NCBI RefSeq assembly: GCF_050947335.1 | Contig: NC_134988.1 | Coordinates: 4,898,001 to 4,962,000 of the forward strand | DNA from: Megachile rotundata | Taxonomy: Eukaryota; Arthropoda; Insecta; Hymenoptera; Megachilidae | DNA: 64,000 nt | Direction of reading: 5' to 3' | Part shown: in pieces, positions 37,285-48,836 of the stretch | Layout: every line of letters starts with the position of its first letter | Position numbering within the stretch: position 1 is the first letter of the stretch | Program-made: the position numbers and the translations under genes | The notes under the pieces: model-generated | Databases searched by the model: none | What the model was told of the DNA's origin: nothing | What the model saw: only the letters and a program-made list of their open reading frames with translations

Positions 37285-38382
37285 ATATTGTATTCTCTTT
37301 TTTATATTAAAAGTCAACCATTTATGATCATTTAGATTAAATGAATAAATTCATTTATTTGGATATATCTATAATTTAATATTTTAAAATTTACTTGAAA
37401 ACTGCAATATTGAAATGTGTTAAAAATCAATGATCTTCTACCTAATTGCTCAACATATTGTTGCATACAATATTTATGACATGTGTTTTCAATCATATTA
37501 AATATGTTGCAAAATTAGGTTTAATTACTTACAAAAATATGAGATTAAAATTTCCATACTGGAATTTGTATTTTAAAATATTAAAAATCGATTCATGTAT
37601 TTGTAAGTAGACTTTTTATGAACATATAAAAAGCAGAATAAAGAAGCACAAAGTATGTAAGATTGTATCTTACGATCAATTGCTATTTTAGCTTAAGTTT
37701 TATAAACATGTATATGCATTTAAAACGTGCAATAATTTTATAAACCTATAATTGCATTTTTTAGCAAATAAAATAAAGTCTTTAGGTAATATACTATCTT
37801 CTTGATTTCATTGCCACTTCTATTTATAATATAATTGAAGTATAAGAATGCAATAATATAGTGAAATGTGAATTGTTTAGTAGGTAAGTACATCATGTCA
37901 TAGAATCTATGTCATGGATAGCTACTTTCTTAGAACAGTATTGCCTTTCACCTTAAAGTTCATGACATTCTCATAGATAAGTTTTCTGTTTGTTTATAAA
38001 ATGTACGTGTGTCAATAAGTAGATTCGGTTACGATCACGTTTACTTTTATTATACTTCAATAACGAACATATTAAATATTCGCCGAGAAGCTCATGAGCA
38101 CGAAAATTTCCAAGATTGTAACTTCTAACAATTTAAATTTAAAAATTTTGAAATTCGCAAATTTTCAAATTGTTACTTTTCACATATTTCAAATTTTAAA
38201 TTTAAAAATTTTTTTATTTACAAATTTTCTAACTTTCGAAATTTCGATATACAAATTTATAATGGGAGGACCTTTTCCTATATTGTTGGTTCCAAGAGTT
38301 TGTCGCTTCTATAGCTTTATTCGTGGGAATATAACGGGAGTATTGTGTACATTTAAGAATAAATTTGGCATCCGTGAGGAAA
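37285..38382. other. Intergenic, PPIB 3' flank
   Basis: It holds the PPIB-like 3' UTR and AT-rich spacer. Diverged octamer repeat occurs at about 38120-38260 (aaattttg, caaatttt). No gene supported. Confidence 0.4.
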
Positions 38383-38451
38383 ATGGCAGCTAAGGAGAAT
38401 AGATCCCTACCACCTACAATAACATCCTTGCGTTGGAATGCGGTATGCTAA
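38383..38451 (+). other. Candidate short first exon or micro-ORF
   Basis: GAAAATGGCAGC gives an ATG in good insect start context, followed by MAAKENRSLPPTITSLRWNA. A GTATGC donor-like site follows at 38443, and the frame stops two codons later if unspliced. Composition and start context look coding, but I do not recognise the peptide. It may be the first exon of the short coding block at 38772-38885, though I could not find an acceptor that joins them convincingly. Confidence 0.3.
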
Positions 38452-38771
38452 TTTACGAAAGGCATTTTCAAAGTCTACAAATAATAACGTTTTTGTAACT
38501 ATGTCTTTACTTTTAAAAGAAAGCTGTTTTATTACGTACTATATGTTTTTGAAAAATGATTCTAGATACTAAATCGGAACACAACGGTTATCATAATTGA
38601 ATTTTACATTGAAATTTACGCGCATAACAGAAGTACCGCGACAATTTAATGTGAAAAGAAGATGCAAAAGGCAGTAGTTTATTTTAAGATAATTAATTTA
38701 AAAATTTGACAAAATTTTGAATGCCTCATTACTTGTATTTTAAAATATCGTTATGCGCACTGTCTGCAAAT

Positions 38772-38885
38772 ATGGCTACTGTGCATCGTGCGCGAAGAGG
38801 ACTAACAAAGGTAGAATACGGAGGATCTCTTGAAGATAACTTCGACAGGTTGTATCAAGAGTTGCTTCCTCCGCCGAAAGTCTGA
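38772..38885 (+). CDS. Candidate small protein (37 aa)
   Basis: AAATATGGC opens a 37-aa frame, MATVHRARRGLTKVEYG followed by an acidic and then proline-rich end (YQELLPPPKV). The stretch is locally GC-richer than its flanks and the amino-acid use looks protein-like. It could be a complete small protein or the last exon of a gene starting near 38383. No family recognised. Confidence 0.3.
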   Translation: MATVHRARRGLTKVEYGGSLEDNFDRLYQELLPPPKV

Positions 38886-38974
38886 TCGGTAAAGCAAGTC
38901 TCTTGTCCGCTACAAAACAATACAGCAAGCGCTATCTAGCAGTGAAGTGCTAAACTATTAAAACAAAAATGGCT

Positions 38975-39262
38975 TTTTTGTAAAATGAAGTATTTTTACT
39001 TTGTTGATATTAGCATATCTTTCGGCGAAACTTCGGAATGCCGTTAAGTTCCGATTCTTTCCAAATGCAAATAAACTCTTTTTTGCAAAAGAAGATATCT
39101 GTGAGAATGGTCTTTGGCGACTCGGATGAAAAACTTTTACCATTGCAATGTTATTCTCCATATTACCGATGTGACACAGTGCAGTGTGCGAACTATTCTG
39201 AATGCATAATCCGCATCTTCGAAGGCAATATATTGCAAGCAGCATTTCATGTTAATAGTATG
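38975..39262 (-). repeat. Dispersed repeat, inverted copy of the duplication-flank sequence
   Basis: Read on the minus strand this matches about 41640-41840 and 49140-49370: shared landmarks are tgcaatatatt, gaagatgcggattatg, and tcttttgcaaaaaagag. It is therefore a third, diverged copy in opposite orientation, outside the tandem duplication. The frames on both strands are shadows. Confidence 0.65.
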
Positions 39263-41329
39263 TAGTACATTAGCAGTACTCAGTATTACTGCCTCTACCA
39301 AAAACTACACCAAACTTACGCAGTCAGTATTAGCGTCTAAATAGCATATTGTATGTACATTAACAGTGTTCAGTACAACTACATGAATTTTATTTATTAT
39401 ACATAACATTACTTTCAGAATATGCTAAAAGTTTTTCGCCCACAGTTATCGACACATTCGATTTTATACTGAAATTGAATCTGTAGATAAAGAAGAATTT
39501 TAAAATTGCCATATTGATTGGAACTGACCTTACATTACAGAACCCTTAGTGTTTGTAATTAAAAATGAAAATACTGGTGGATATTTTTTATTTGAAACGC
39601 TAACAAAGGGGTGAAAGCTAAGAAAGAAACATGAATTTCAATATAAAGAATAATAACTTAACGAACAATTGCTCAAAAATTTAAAATTAGGTCTCTTCGA
39701 TTGAGGCGCTCCGCGCCTAACCTAACAGTGTTGAGCGAGCGAGTAAATTTCACGCTAAAGCAAAAATAGTCAACCGTGTCATCCGGTTGAATTGGTTGAA
39801 TGGTGCAAGAGAAAAACGTGGACAAAAAAGTTGAAAACTCAAGCACATAAGCGCGGGCAAATTTAATTTTGCATTAAAGTCTACGGGGATATGGTTTTTC
39901 GGTGATTATTCTTCCATGGCATCCGCGAGCAGCGCGCTGGAAGAATATATACGATAATGAGTATGCAAAATCGTTAATTACTCACTTTTTGAGCACAGTC
40001 TATGAACTTTTATGATTAAAAAGTGTTCAGTGATTCCCTAACTACTTTCTCATATCACATATGTTCACATTTTTATTGTAAATAATTAGTTATTAATTAA
40101 TATCTTACGCGAAGTCGGCGAAATACATCGTACGCATGAGCTAATTTGAAATAATTAACACATTTTCTAAACACAATTTATGCACTTTTATTATAAAAGA
40201 ATGTTCAGCGATTCCTCAGCTATTTTCTCGTATCATATTTGTTCAGATTTTTAATGAAATTAATTAGTTATTGACCAGTAACCAAAGGCCAGCCACGGTG
40301 ACAAGTGGTATACACGAGGTCATTTTGAATAATTAATTACACGATTTGTGGACATATTTTGTGCACTTTTATGATTGAAGAATGGTCAGAAATGCATTAT
40401 TTACATGGTTCGATCACAAAAGTCCATAAATAATGTTCGGGTAATGCGTAATTAATTATTTTGTGTGAGCATTGTGATACATACATGAGCCGCCTATGTC
40501 AATTCTACTGCGCATGCAAAGTGCAATATTTCGGCACTTTGACGACATAGTATGGTTCCTGAGGCATTTAGAAACAAATTTCTATTAGCGTTTGATGCGT
40601 TTTAATGCTTAATAAAGCCAAAAAATCAATTCTTGTAAAATTCGGTCCAAAACGGTACAGGTGGCGCCATCTAGCGGCGAGCGGCAGAACTACGAAAAAC
40701 TAAAATTTCGATTTTTCTCCGAAATTAGGCAAATTTACGTATTTCTGAGGGTCAGAAAGTGTTATCTGACCTCTCTACAACCTATACAATAATGCTACAA
40801 GAGTCTCCTCAGAGTGCTAGAAAATAAAATAAAAAAGTCGGTTAAAACATGGACTAAAACATGGGCGTCCATTTAGCGGTGAAAGTTGGAACTATAAAAA
40901 TATAAAAATTCGATTTTCTCGAAAATTAGCGAACTTTGAGTACTTCTGAGGGTCAGAAAGTGATATGTGATCGCATTAGAAGCAAAACAAAGCAATAAAT
41001 GTTTCCTGAAAGCTTTAATAAAGAAAATAAAGAAAATGTCATTTTATGGATATAGAGAGTGTTTTTCTATATTTAAAATAGTCAATTAATTAATACTTTC
41101 AAAAATAACTGATTTATTGAAATTGATTTTGAAATATGTCGTTTTGAATTCAGATTTGATTAAGGAATGAATAACGAACGATTTGCTTTTTAAAACACAA
41201 TTGAACATAAATAAAATTGAATATCAAATACGAATAAAATTCTTCTTTCTCGACGGCTTGAAAATAGAATTCCTCTTGATCGACGACAACTCCGACGATC
41301 ACCACATTTTCGGTTCAATTGATTTAATG
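39263..41329. repeat. Intergenic with two local repeat families
   Basis: A diverged tandem repeat of period about 179 bp is visible from about 39960 to 40500. Its landmark cacttttatgatt... followed by (t)gttcag recurs at 40001, 40179 and 40359. A second pair lies at about 40669-40790 and 40861-40985, each starting with a (c)gccatctagcgg-like site and sharing cttctgagggtcagaaagtg. No gene supported. Confidence 0.6.
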
Positions 41330-42837
41330 TAACTATTTTTATTAGTTTAATTGATTATAATATGAAATGAATTACGTCGTAGTGCAAGATCAATTAACTT
41401 CGAATTGTTTTGACTTCACCAAATTATTGTTAATGTTTAACCATTCTTAGGCTAATCGTAATTACCCTAAGGCTTTTTGTCGCATGATCCGCAATCTCGC
41501 GGTGAATGGTGAGAACTAATTAAACTACAGTTTCAAAAGTGTGTAGTTCACCTTACCCGCCAGAGAGATGGCGCCACTTGTTCTATTTTCGTAAAAAAAT
41601 TCAATTAATAACGATTTTATGGATTAATACGCTATATATTTATTATGCATTTACTAATATTGATTTTTTGCTGTTTGTAATATATCCCGTGAGACTGAAG
41701 ATGCGGATTACGTGTTCAGAAAAATTCATACACTATATTGTATCCCGTCAATGATATAGGAAATGATATAAAAATGGCAAACAATTTTCTTTCGAGTCGT
41801 CAAGAACAATTCTCTCAAATATTTTTCTTTGCAAAACAGAGCTTATGTGCATAATTTGATCGATATAGGAGAATAACGGTTTTCCGAAAATTCACCCATA
41901 ATTTAAACGCAAAAATTGAATATTTCTTACGCGAAAACGGGAGTCCCCTTTTATTGGCTCCGTCGTGCGTAGCCATGTGACGCACGCGCTGTTCTCAGCG
42001 CGCGAATGAATATAAATTTAAAAAACATTATGGAACTTACAAATTTCAGGAACTACGTATTTTTAGATTTTGAGAGTTTGGAACTTTTCAACTTTGATAC
42101 ATTAAAACTTTAAAATTTTGAAACGTCGATACTTTGAATCTTTTGAAACTTTATATTTTGAAACTCTAGAACTTTGAAACTTAGGGATTATCAAACATTT
42201 CACAATTTTAAGAATTTGAAAATTTGACACTTTGGAAAATGTGCATTCTGCTAAATAAGTCTCCAGAAAATTTCTGTAGAACCCTTTCATGCAATACTAA
42301 ATTTAGATATGCTCGATATTTAAGTGAAGTAAAGTCAGTTTAAATTAGTATAAATTAAAGACAATACGATTGTTAATAAATGTTTATGAAGCAGATCTCT
42401 GTAACTACAGTTATATAATATGGTGACATTTGATATGTAACAGGTTAATCACCAGGTTCTTATTCAAGAAAATTCATCTTCTGTAAACATTATTTCAACG
42501 TATGTTATGTGTACACAAAAAATGTAGGAAAAATGCAAATGTAATGAGACATATGCCGCATGACGTACCGAATGATTATGCAATTTTGGAAAACATGTTG
42601 TTATGTTACTGTACATTGGTATTACATGAGTGTTCCATCATTAATGGAATAATCGTGGAAATTAAAATGTAATTCGAGATCATCGCTATATAATGCAAGG
42701 AAGAAAAATTTTTTCTCATTATACGATGGTACACTAAGCCATAATGAATCTTTAAGATGCATCTTGCTTTTCCTTATTATTCGCATTTTTTTAAATGAAC
42801 CTTTAAAATTTTTCATGAGTACTGTTAGTTGTTAACA

Positions 42838-45800
42838 ATGTCGGTGACTACTTGGCTCATACCGGAAATTTTGAGCGCCGTGATTATCGGAACGATTGGA
42901 TTATATGTTTATTTCAAATTATTCATATTTAATTTCTGGCGCAAGAGGGGTGTGTTTTACGTGGAACCTAGTTTTCCAACTGGAAATATATTGCCACTTG
43001 TTCTGGGGACGAGATCTCAAGGTAAATAAAAAATGAAAAATATAATATTTTACTTAGGCGTTAATTTAAGTATATGCAATTTGATTTTTTGCATCGCATT
43101 AAATTATCCTGAGGGGATGGTTAAGATATGAATTTATATGGTTAATTTAAAAGTTGCAAAATTTATATGGTTGAGACATAAGTTGCAAATTTATATGGTT
43201 AAAGTTGAAGTTGCAAATTTACATAGTTAAAGTAAAAGTTGCAAATTTATATGGTGAAAGTAAAACTTACAAATTTATATAGCTATGGTAAAAGTTATAA
43301 ATTTATATGTTTAAGGCATAAATTGTAAATTTATATGGTTGAGACAGAAGTCGTAAATTAATATGGTTAAGACAGAAGTCGTAAATTTTTTCAAAAACTA
43401 GAATATTTAAAAAAATAGAAACAATACATATAGTGATATATTTGTCACTATATAGCGAAGCCGTGAAACATCTCGATTATGATATAACAGCATTTACTTT
43501 TTCTCAGAAATCAAAGTATAGACTCAATTGTGATATAACGAGGTTGTAAGAGGTCAAAATATTATTATGTCACTCTTCACCGTGACATAATAATAACTTG
43601 ATCACAATACGTCAAAATGGCTTACTTCAAGTTGATTGGTTTTAAAAAATTTTTCGAAGTGAATTTTTAAAAAATTTTATATGGACCTTTGTAAATATAA
43701 AAATAGTTGTAATACGTGCTTTACCTTATATTTACCTTCGTATTTCATTTTTTATATAAGGTAAAGTGGGGTAAGTTCGTAAACGGGACAAGTGCGTATA
43801 CAGGCTATTTTTATTACAATATGAGCGAAATTTCTCCATTTAGTATGTTTGTTTTCTTGTTTTGTTTCACTATATGCCCTTTTATATTTCAGCTAAGAGT
43901 ACTTGTTTGAAGTATAGAGTACTTGCATAATGCAGTAAAAAACATTTTATAGCAGATTTGTTAATAATTCTGCTCTTGCCCCATTGCACATAAAATAAAG
44001 TTTCAAAGTATTTAACTTCAAGTTACGCTCTTACCCCATTTTCGGGGAAAGTGCAGAGTAGTTGACATTTTAAACAATTTCTAATGAAAATCAAAATGCA
44101 CAAGGAAAATTAAGGTCCTAGTTAATATTAATTAAATAGTAGTAATTGTGCAAAGCGTTCGATATCGACAGCGTTAAATATTTACATAGCAGACTTACGT
44201 ATGAGTTACGTGCAAAAAATACTTACGTTTAAATATCAACTTTACAAAAACCAGTCTGCACTTACCTCGCTTCACTTTAAAAGTAAAACGTGTTGTATTA
44301 TGATTATAGCCGGGACTTGAAAGTGTTAAAATTTTGTGGAGACATCTGCTTGAAAGAGTGATAAGCACACCTGCATTCGACAACTAACGTCAAAGAAAAA
44401 TATTAACAACTAAAATTTTATAAAAATTTCTTTTCTACAAAAAAAAATAGAAAGTTCTTAAAAAAAACATCAAATTAAAAATAGTTTGCTCAATTACTGT
44501 TAATGTGCTTACAGTTTAGTTAATTATTGATTATCAATAAGGAAATTGTTATTTTCAGCTGAATTTACCAAAGACATTTACGATGATACCAAAAAGCATC
44601 GTGTTACCGGGATATTTATGTTCAACAAACCATTCTTGGTAGTGAACGATCTAGATTTGATTAGAAACGTGTTAACGAAAGATTTTATGAGCTTCCATGA
44701 TCGTGGTATATTCTGCAACGAGAAAACAGATCCCCTTTCCGGTCATTTGTTTCAATTACCAGGGAAGAAATGGAGAAATTTACGGGTGAAATTAACGCCA
44801 ACATTTACATCGGGAAAGCTCAAATCAATATTTCCAGTTTTGCAAGAAAGTGGAGACAAGTTGAGTAAATATTTGGACGATAAAGCAAGCGTCAGAGGAG
44901 TAATTGATGTGAAAGACGTTTTCGCGATGTAAGTATTATTAGGAAAACATTAACTTAATATAATATTAATATAATATTTAAATATTTAACACACCTAAAA
45001 TGTTTATTATACTTTTTGCTTGTCAATAATTCTATGCTGAAAGAGTATCAACCCTTAAAATTAGAATCGAGAGTTTAAATGATTGTTTCATTACTATCAG
45101 TGGTATGAAAAAAATGTAAAAAGTAAATTGTGCCTTTCTGAATAACAAATTTTATGAATTTTCAAAAATTTGATTTCTTCAAAAAGTAAATTACTTTCAA
45201 AATTGATCGTTTATTAGCATCTTCATTTATCTTTCCCTAGGTATTCCGTAGACATCATAATGTCAGCAGCGTTTGGAATAACGTGCGATAGCTTTAAAAA
45301 TCCGAACAATGAGTTTAATTATTGGGGTAAAAAAGTGTTCGAGCCTAAACCATTCTGGAATGCGGTTGTTATATGGGCTCCGCAGGTGCTGGATCTACTA
45401 TCTCTGCCCTTCAACGAAAGGGGTGTTACAAACTTTTTTTTAAAAATGTTTGAGGACACAGTTACATATAGAGAGAACAACAACATTGTCAGGAAAGACT
45501 TCTTAAACTTGCTGATACAGTTAATGAAGAATGGATACGTTGACCCTGATGAAAAATCGGACGAACCGAATGTCATGAGTAATTATTATTACAAATATTT
45601 ATTTACTCTTTTGACGTCTTGTTAGACTTGAGGCTTCTCTTAGTTATAGGTAATTAATAGGGAAAGAAGCATTTTTAATTTGGAAGAATTTAAGAACCCA
45701 GGGAGATCTCAGGGAGGTCCCAAAAGCACTTAGAAAGAACTCCCGTTCTGTTAACTAAAAGAATCCTAAATTGACTAGAAAGAATTTTTAAATAACTATT

Positions 45801-47089
45801 TGTGAAAAATTAAATCTAAATTATGATTAATTTTTCAGAAACGACGGAAACTAAATTGACAATGACAGAAGCTGCGGCACAAGCATTTGTCTTTTATTTA
45901 GCTGGGTTCGAAACGTCTTCAACGACGGTAACTTTCTGTTTATACGAATTGGCAATGCATCAAGATATACAGGATAAAGTTCGAGAAGAAATCCGGACCG
46001 TTTTGAAGAAACACGGTGAATTATCTTACAATGCCGTGAATGACATGCCATATCTTCACAAAGTGGTTTCAGGTTTGTATCTTCTTTCAAACAATTCATC
46101 AACAAAATATAAAATATTTTCACAGTGAAAATATCAATTTATTTTAAACGGTATAATCAAGTTCATTTCTACAAATAGAATTGTATACTGTTTTCTTTTA
46201 TATTATGTGAAAGTAAATTTCAAGACGAATTCAGTGATATATGATACATATATATTTTGTTAATTATATTGTGCTTATAAAGCGTGTAAAAAATGTACAG
46301 CGGAAGTCCGAGGAAGATTCTCAGAGTCCGCCATTGAAATAACGTTACGTGTAACATTTGTAGTTTGACTGTACAGCTTTCATATGAATGATTTCTACTG
46401 TTTTTTCACTACTCAATTAAACAATAGTCATCAATTTGTGAAGAAAACTTTTCTAAAAATTTTTAAATATATCATCTGAATGAGGTTATATTTGTTATAT
46501 ACTAGGTTTATTTCTATCTTTCAGAAACATTGAGGAAGTATCCTCCAGTAGTTTTCCTAAATCGTATTTGTACAAAAGATATACAAATAGAAACAACTGA
46601 TTTTCATATACCTACGGGAACTTCCATATTAATACCTGTGTTTGGTATTCATCGGGATCCTGACATATATCCAGATCCTGATAAATTTGATCCAGAAAGA
46701 TTCTCTGAAGAGAATGTGAAGGCTAGACATCCTTATGCTTATTTACCATTTGGCGAAGGACCGAGGATTTGTATCGGTGAGTTAAAGAAGAACAATAATA
46801 CCTTTAATTATTATACCAGGCATGCTATTCGTAAGTAATGAATATTTGTTGCAATAGTGATTATTGTGAAACATATATCACAGTTTTATTTAAGTTAAAA
46901 GATGTTCCTTATTTTGTTACAGGATTAAGATTTGGTCTGATACAAACAAAAGTTGGGATAATAAGAAGTTTATTGAAAAATAGATTCAAACTTGCACCAA
47001 ATACACCAACTTCTTTGGAATTCAAAGAAGGGTCTTTAATATTAATGGCAAAAGGAGGTGTAAACTTAACAATCGAACCAGTGGAATAA
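42838..47089 (+). CDS. Cytochrome P450, clan 3 CYP6-like, copy 1
   Basis: A microsomal haem monooxygenase of the group that oxidises xenobiotics or small lipophilic substrates. Exons are 42838-43021, 44559-44928, 45241-45578, 45839-46072, 46525-46776 and 46923-47089: 1545 nt, 514 aa, all phases consistent, GT-AG throughout. The N-terminus is a membrane anchor (PEILSAVIIGTIGLYVYF). Visible motifs are WRNLR (C helix), AGFETS at about 319-324 (I helix oxygen-binding), ETLR at 376-379 (K helix ExxR), FDPERF, and the haem loop FGEGPRICIG at 451-460 with Cys458. The hinge after the anchor (FYVEPSFPTGN) is not the usual PGPxP form. The ATG at 42838 follows in-frame TTG codons and is the first ATG. 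Substrate unknown; CYP6AS or a neighbouring bee subfamily is possible. Confidence 0.93.
43125..43395. repeat. 28-bp minisatellite in intron 1 of P450 copy 1
   Basis: About nine units of the form gttgcaaatttatatggtta... with 28-bp period. The paralogous intron of copy 2 (about 50620-50690) has only about two units, so the array changed length after the duplication. Confidence 0.85.
43759..44277. mobile_element. Insertion of about 0.5 kb specific to P450 copy 1 intron 1
   Basis: Copy 2 reads straight from cattttttattt to aaaagtaaacg, whereas copy 1 has about 515 bp between the matching flanks. The insert begins gtaaagtggggtaagttcg and ends cttacctcgcttcacttt, giving imperfect inverted ends (AAAGTG...GGTAAGT). 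It also holds internal gccccatt and accccatttt blocks. It looks like a MITE inserted after the duplication. Superfamily and exact target duplication are unresolved. Confidence 0.6.
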
Positions 47090-47319
47090 TTGAAGCGTTA
47101 GATAATTTTATATAATTGAAAAATTGTTATATTGTCTGTTAATACTGTTGTACTTACTGAAATATGGCAGTGTACTATTAAATGAATTTTTCTAATGAAA
47201 TTTATTTAAATTTATTCTGTATTAGAAATTCTTGAAAACTTGAAGACTTTTACAAAAAGTACATAAATCTTTACAACTCTACAATTACTTTTTAACTATA
47301 TCAGAAAGAACAATACTAC

Positions 47320-48030
47320 TATAATAATAACTATAATAGAATAATAATACTAATTTCTTAAGCGAGGATCAGGAAAGGCAAAGAGAAGGTCTACACAGAA
47401 AGCCGGGATAATGGAGTGCAGTTTCTTCGAGTGCACCAAGCCCATGAAGCCTGCTGGGTCCACGCAGGCCACCAGCATCATGAAGTGCACTGCCACCACG
47501 CAGTCCCTCAGCATCATGAAGCACGCTTGATGCCAAAAGACTGCTGGGTTCATGAAGAGCACTGGGTGCAAGAAGGGCAGATTCACGAAGTGGTCCATGG
47601 GATTCCAGCACAGCTGACTCACGATGCAGTGGTTGTTCAGGGAGATGGGGAACGGGGGCTGGTGCCACTGGCTCGTGTGCCAAAAGCGCAGAGTTGCCAG
47701 CATGGTCGAGCGACTGCTTGAGTAGTTTCGTAATCCAGACTTACCGCGGAAAGTTGTTCATCGACGGATTCCGCCTTCGCCTTGGCCTGGCCCACCATAG
47801 TTGTCTGTGCAGCCAGTTCGGCTTCAACTTCGGCCGCAGTTTGCGCAGCTCTGTTGACCGTGGCCTGGGCAGCGTACAAAGCTGCTGTGATCACTTGTTC
47901 TTGACGCAGAGCTTGCTTGACGCTGCTTCTCGCCGCGCTCACGGCTGTTTCAGCCTGTTGCAATTGCAATTTCTCATTGTCCACCGCTGCGTGGGCGTCT
48001 TTGGCCTGTTGCTCCAATTCCTGCACCACG
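47320..48030 (-). pseudogene. Truncated, frameshifted copy of the secreted coiled-coil gene
   Basis: This matches the 3' two thirds of the intact gene at 54355-55518. Relative to it, 200 bp are deleted at 47404/47405 (counterpart of 54239-54438), removing the C-terminus, stop codon and 3' UTR. Another 65 bp are deleted at 47708/47709 (counterpart of 54743-54807), removing an Ala-rich segment and shifting the frame. The 5' end, with signal peptide and promoter, was never included because the duplication breakpoint lies at about 48030. Fragments still read LEQQAKDAHAAVDNEKLQLQ and VLESHGPLRESALLA in two different frames. No function expected. Confidence 0.92.
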
Positions 48031-48836
48031 ATCTGTTTACATATTAGTTACATATTAGTTTGTAGTAGTAGCCTATCATTTTTATTGTTAGTTGCTTCAA
48101 ACTTGAAAGAAAGTTCTACCAACTTTCTTGTTTTACCCTTTTCCTTAATTAGTTTTACATTATACGAGTGTAATTTTAGAACAAAAGGCACATTTAGGGG
48201 GCTTTTAGTATTGTAGTATTCGTAAATGTGTGAAACTGTGAGTACAAGATGCAGGACCTATTTAGATTAAGAGTTTTTCTAATTCTGAATGATTTTATTT
48301 TTCGAAATATTTCAGGACTTTATGCTACTTTATTTCTTGCTTCGAAGTTTTCATGTCTCTTCTCTATTTCATTTCTACTACTATATTATTTTGTTATTTA
48401 ATTGATTTTTAATGCGCCTTTTACTTTCATATCTTGCGTGAATATTATTTCGAGTTTCGAAGTTTTTGGATCGCCTTGCGATTTCATTTCGATTCTCAGG
48501 TTCTTTATCTTTTCAAGATTTTATTTTTGGAACTGAGATTTTTAATGTTTCGTTTTTGTCTTCACTACTTTTGTCTGTGACAGGTTTTATTTTCAAGGAC
48601 ATAATTTTTAATGTTTCATGTTTATCTTAATTACTTTTTTATATTACAGGTTTTAATTTTATGTAAGTAATTTATTTATTCATATGTGTCTTAATTGTAT
48701 TTATATGTTTCAGGTTTTTATTTTAACGATTCATGTTTGTCTTAATTTTATTCGGATGTTTCAGGTTTTTATTTTAATAATTTGTGTTTGTCTTAATTTC
48801 GTTCAGATGTTTCAGGTTTTTATTTTAATTCAGTTA
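48031..48836. repeat. Junction spacer with 51-bp tandem repeat
   Basis: This stretch separates the two duplicate copies and matches neither. Its right part repeats a 51-bp unit (cagg landmarks at 48711, 48762 and 48813; gtttcaggtttttatttta, then gtcttaattt). Diverged earlier relatives lie near 48580 and 48645. T-rich on the plus strand. No gene. Confidence 0.8.

Larger units (their letters stand above)
41330..48030. repeat. Tandem segmental duplication, copy 1
   Basis: This segment matches 48837-55130 in order and orientation, at high identity across exons and much of the introns. It contains upstream sequence, a complete P450 gene and the truncated 3' part of a coiled-coil gene. Offset is about 7.5 kb at the P450 start and about 6.8-7.0 kb further right, because of later indels. 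The right boundary is sharp: identity stops at about 48030, inside the coiled-coil coding sequence. Confidence 0.93.
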
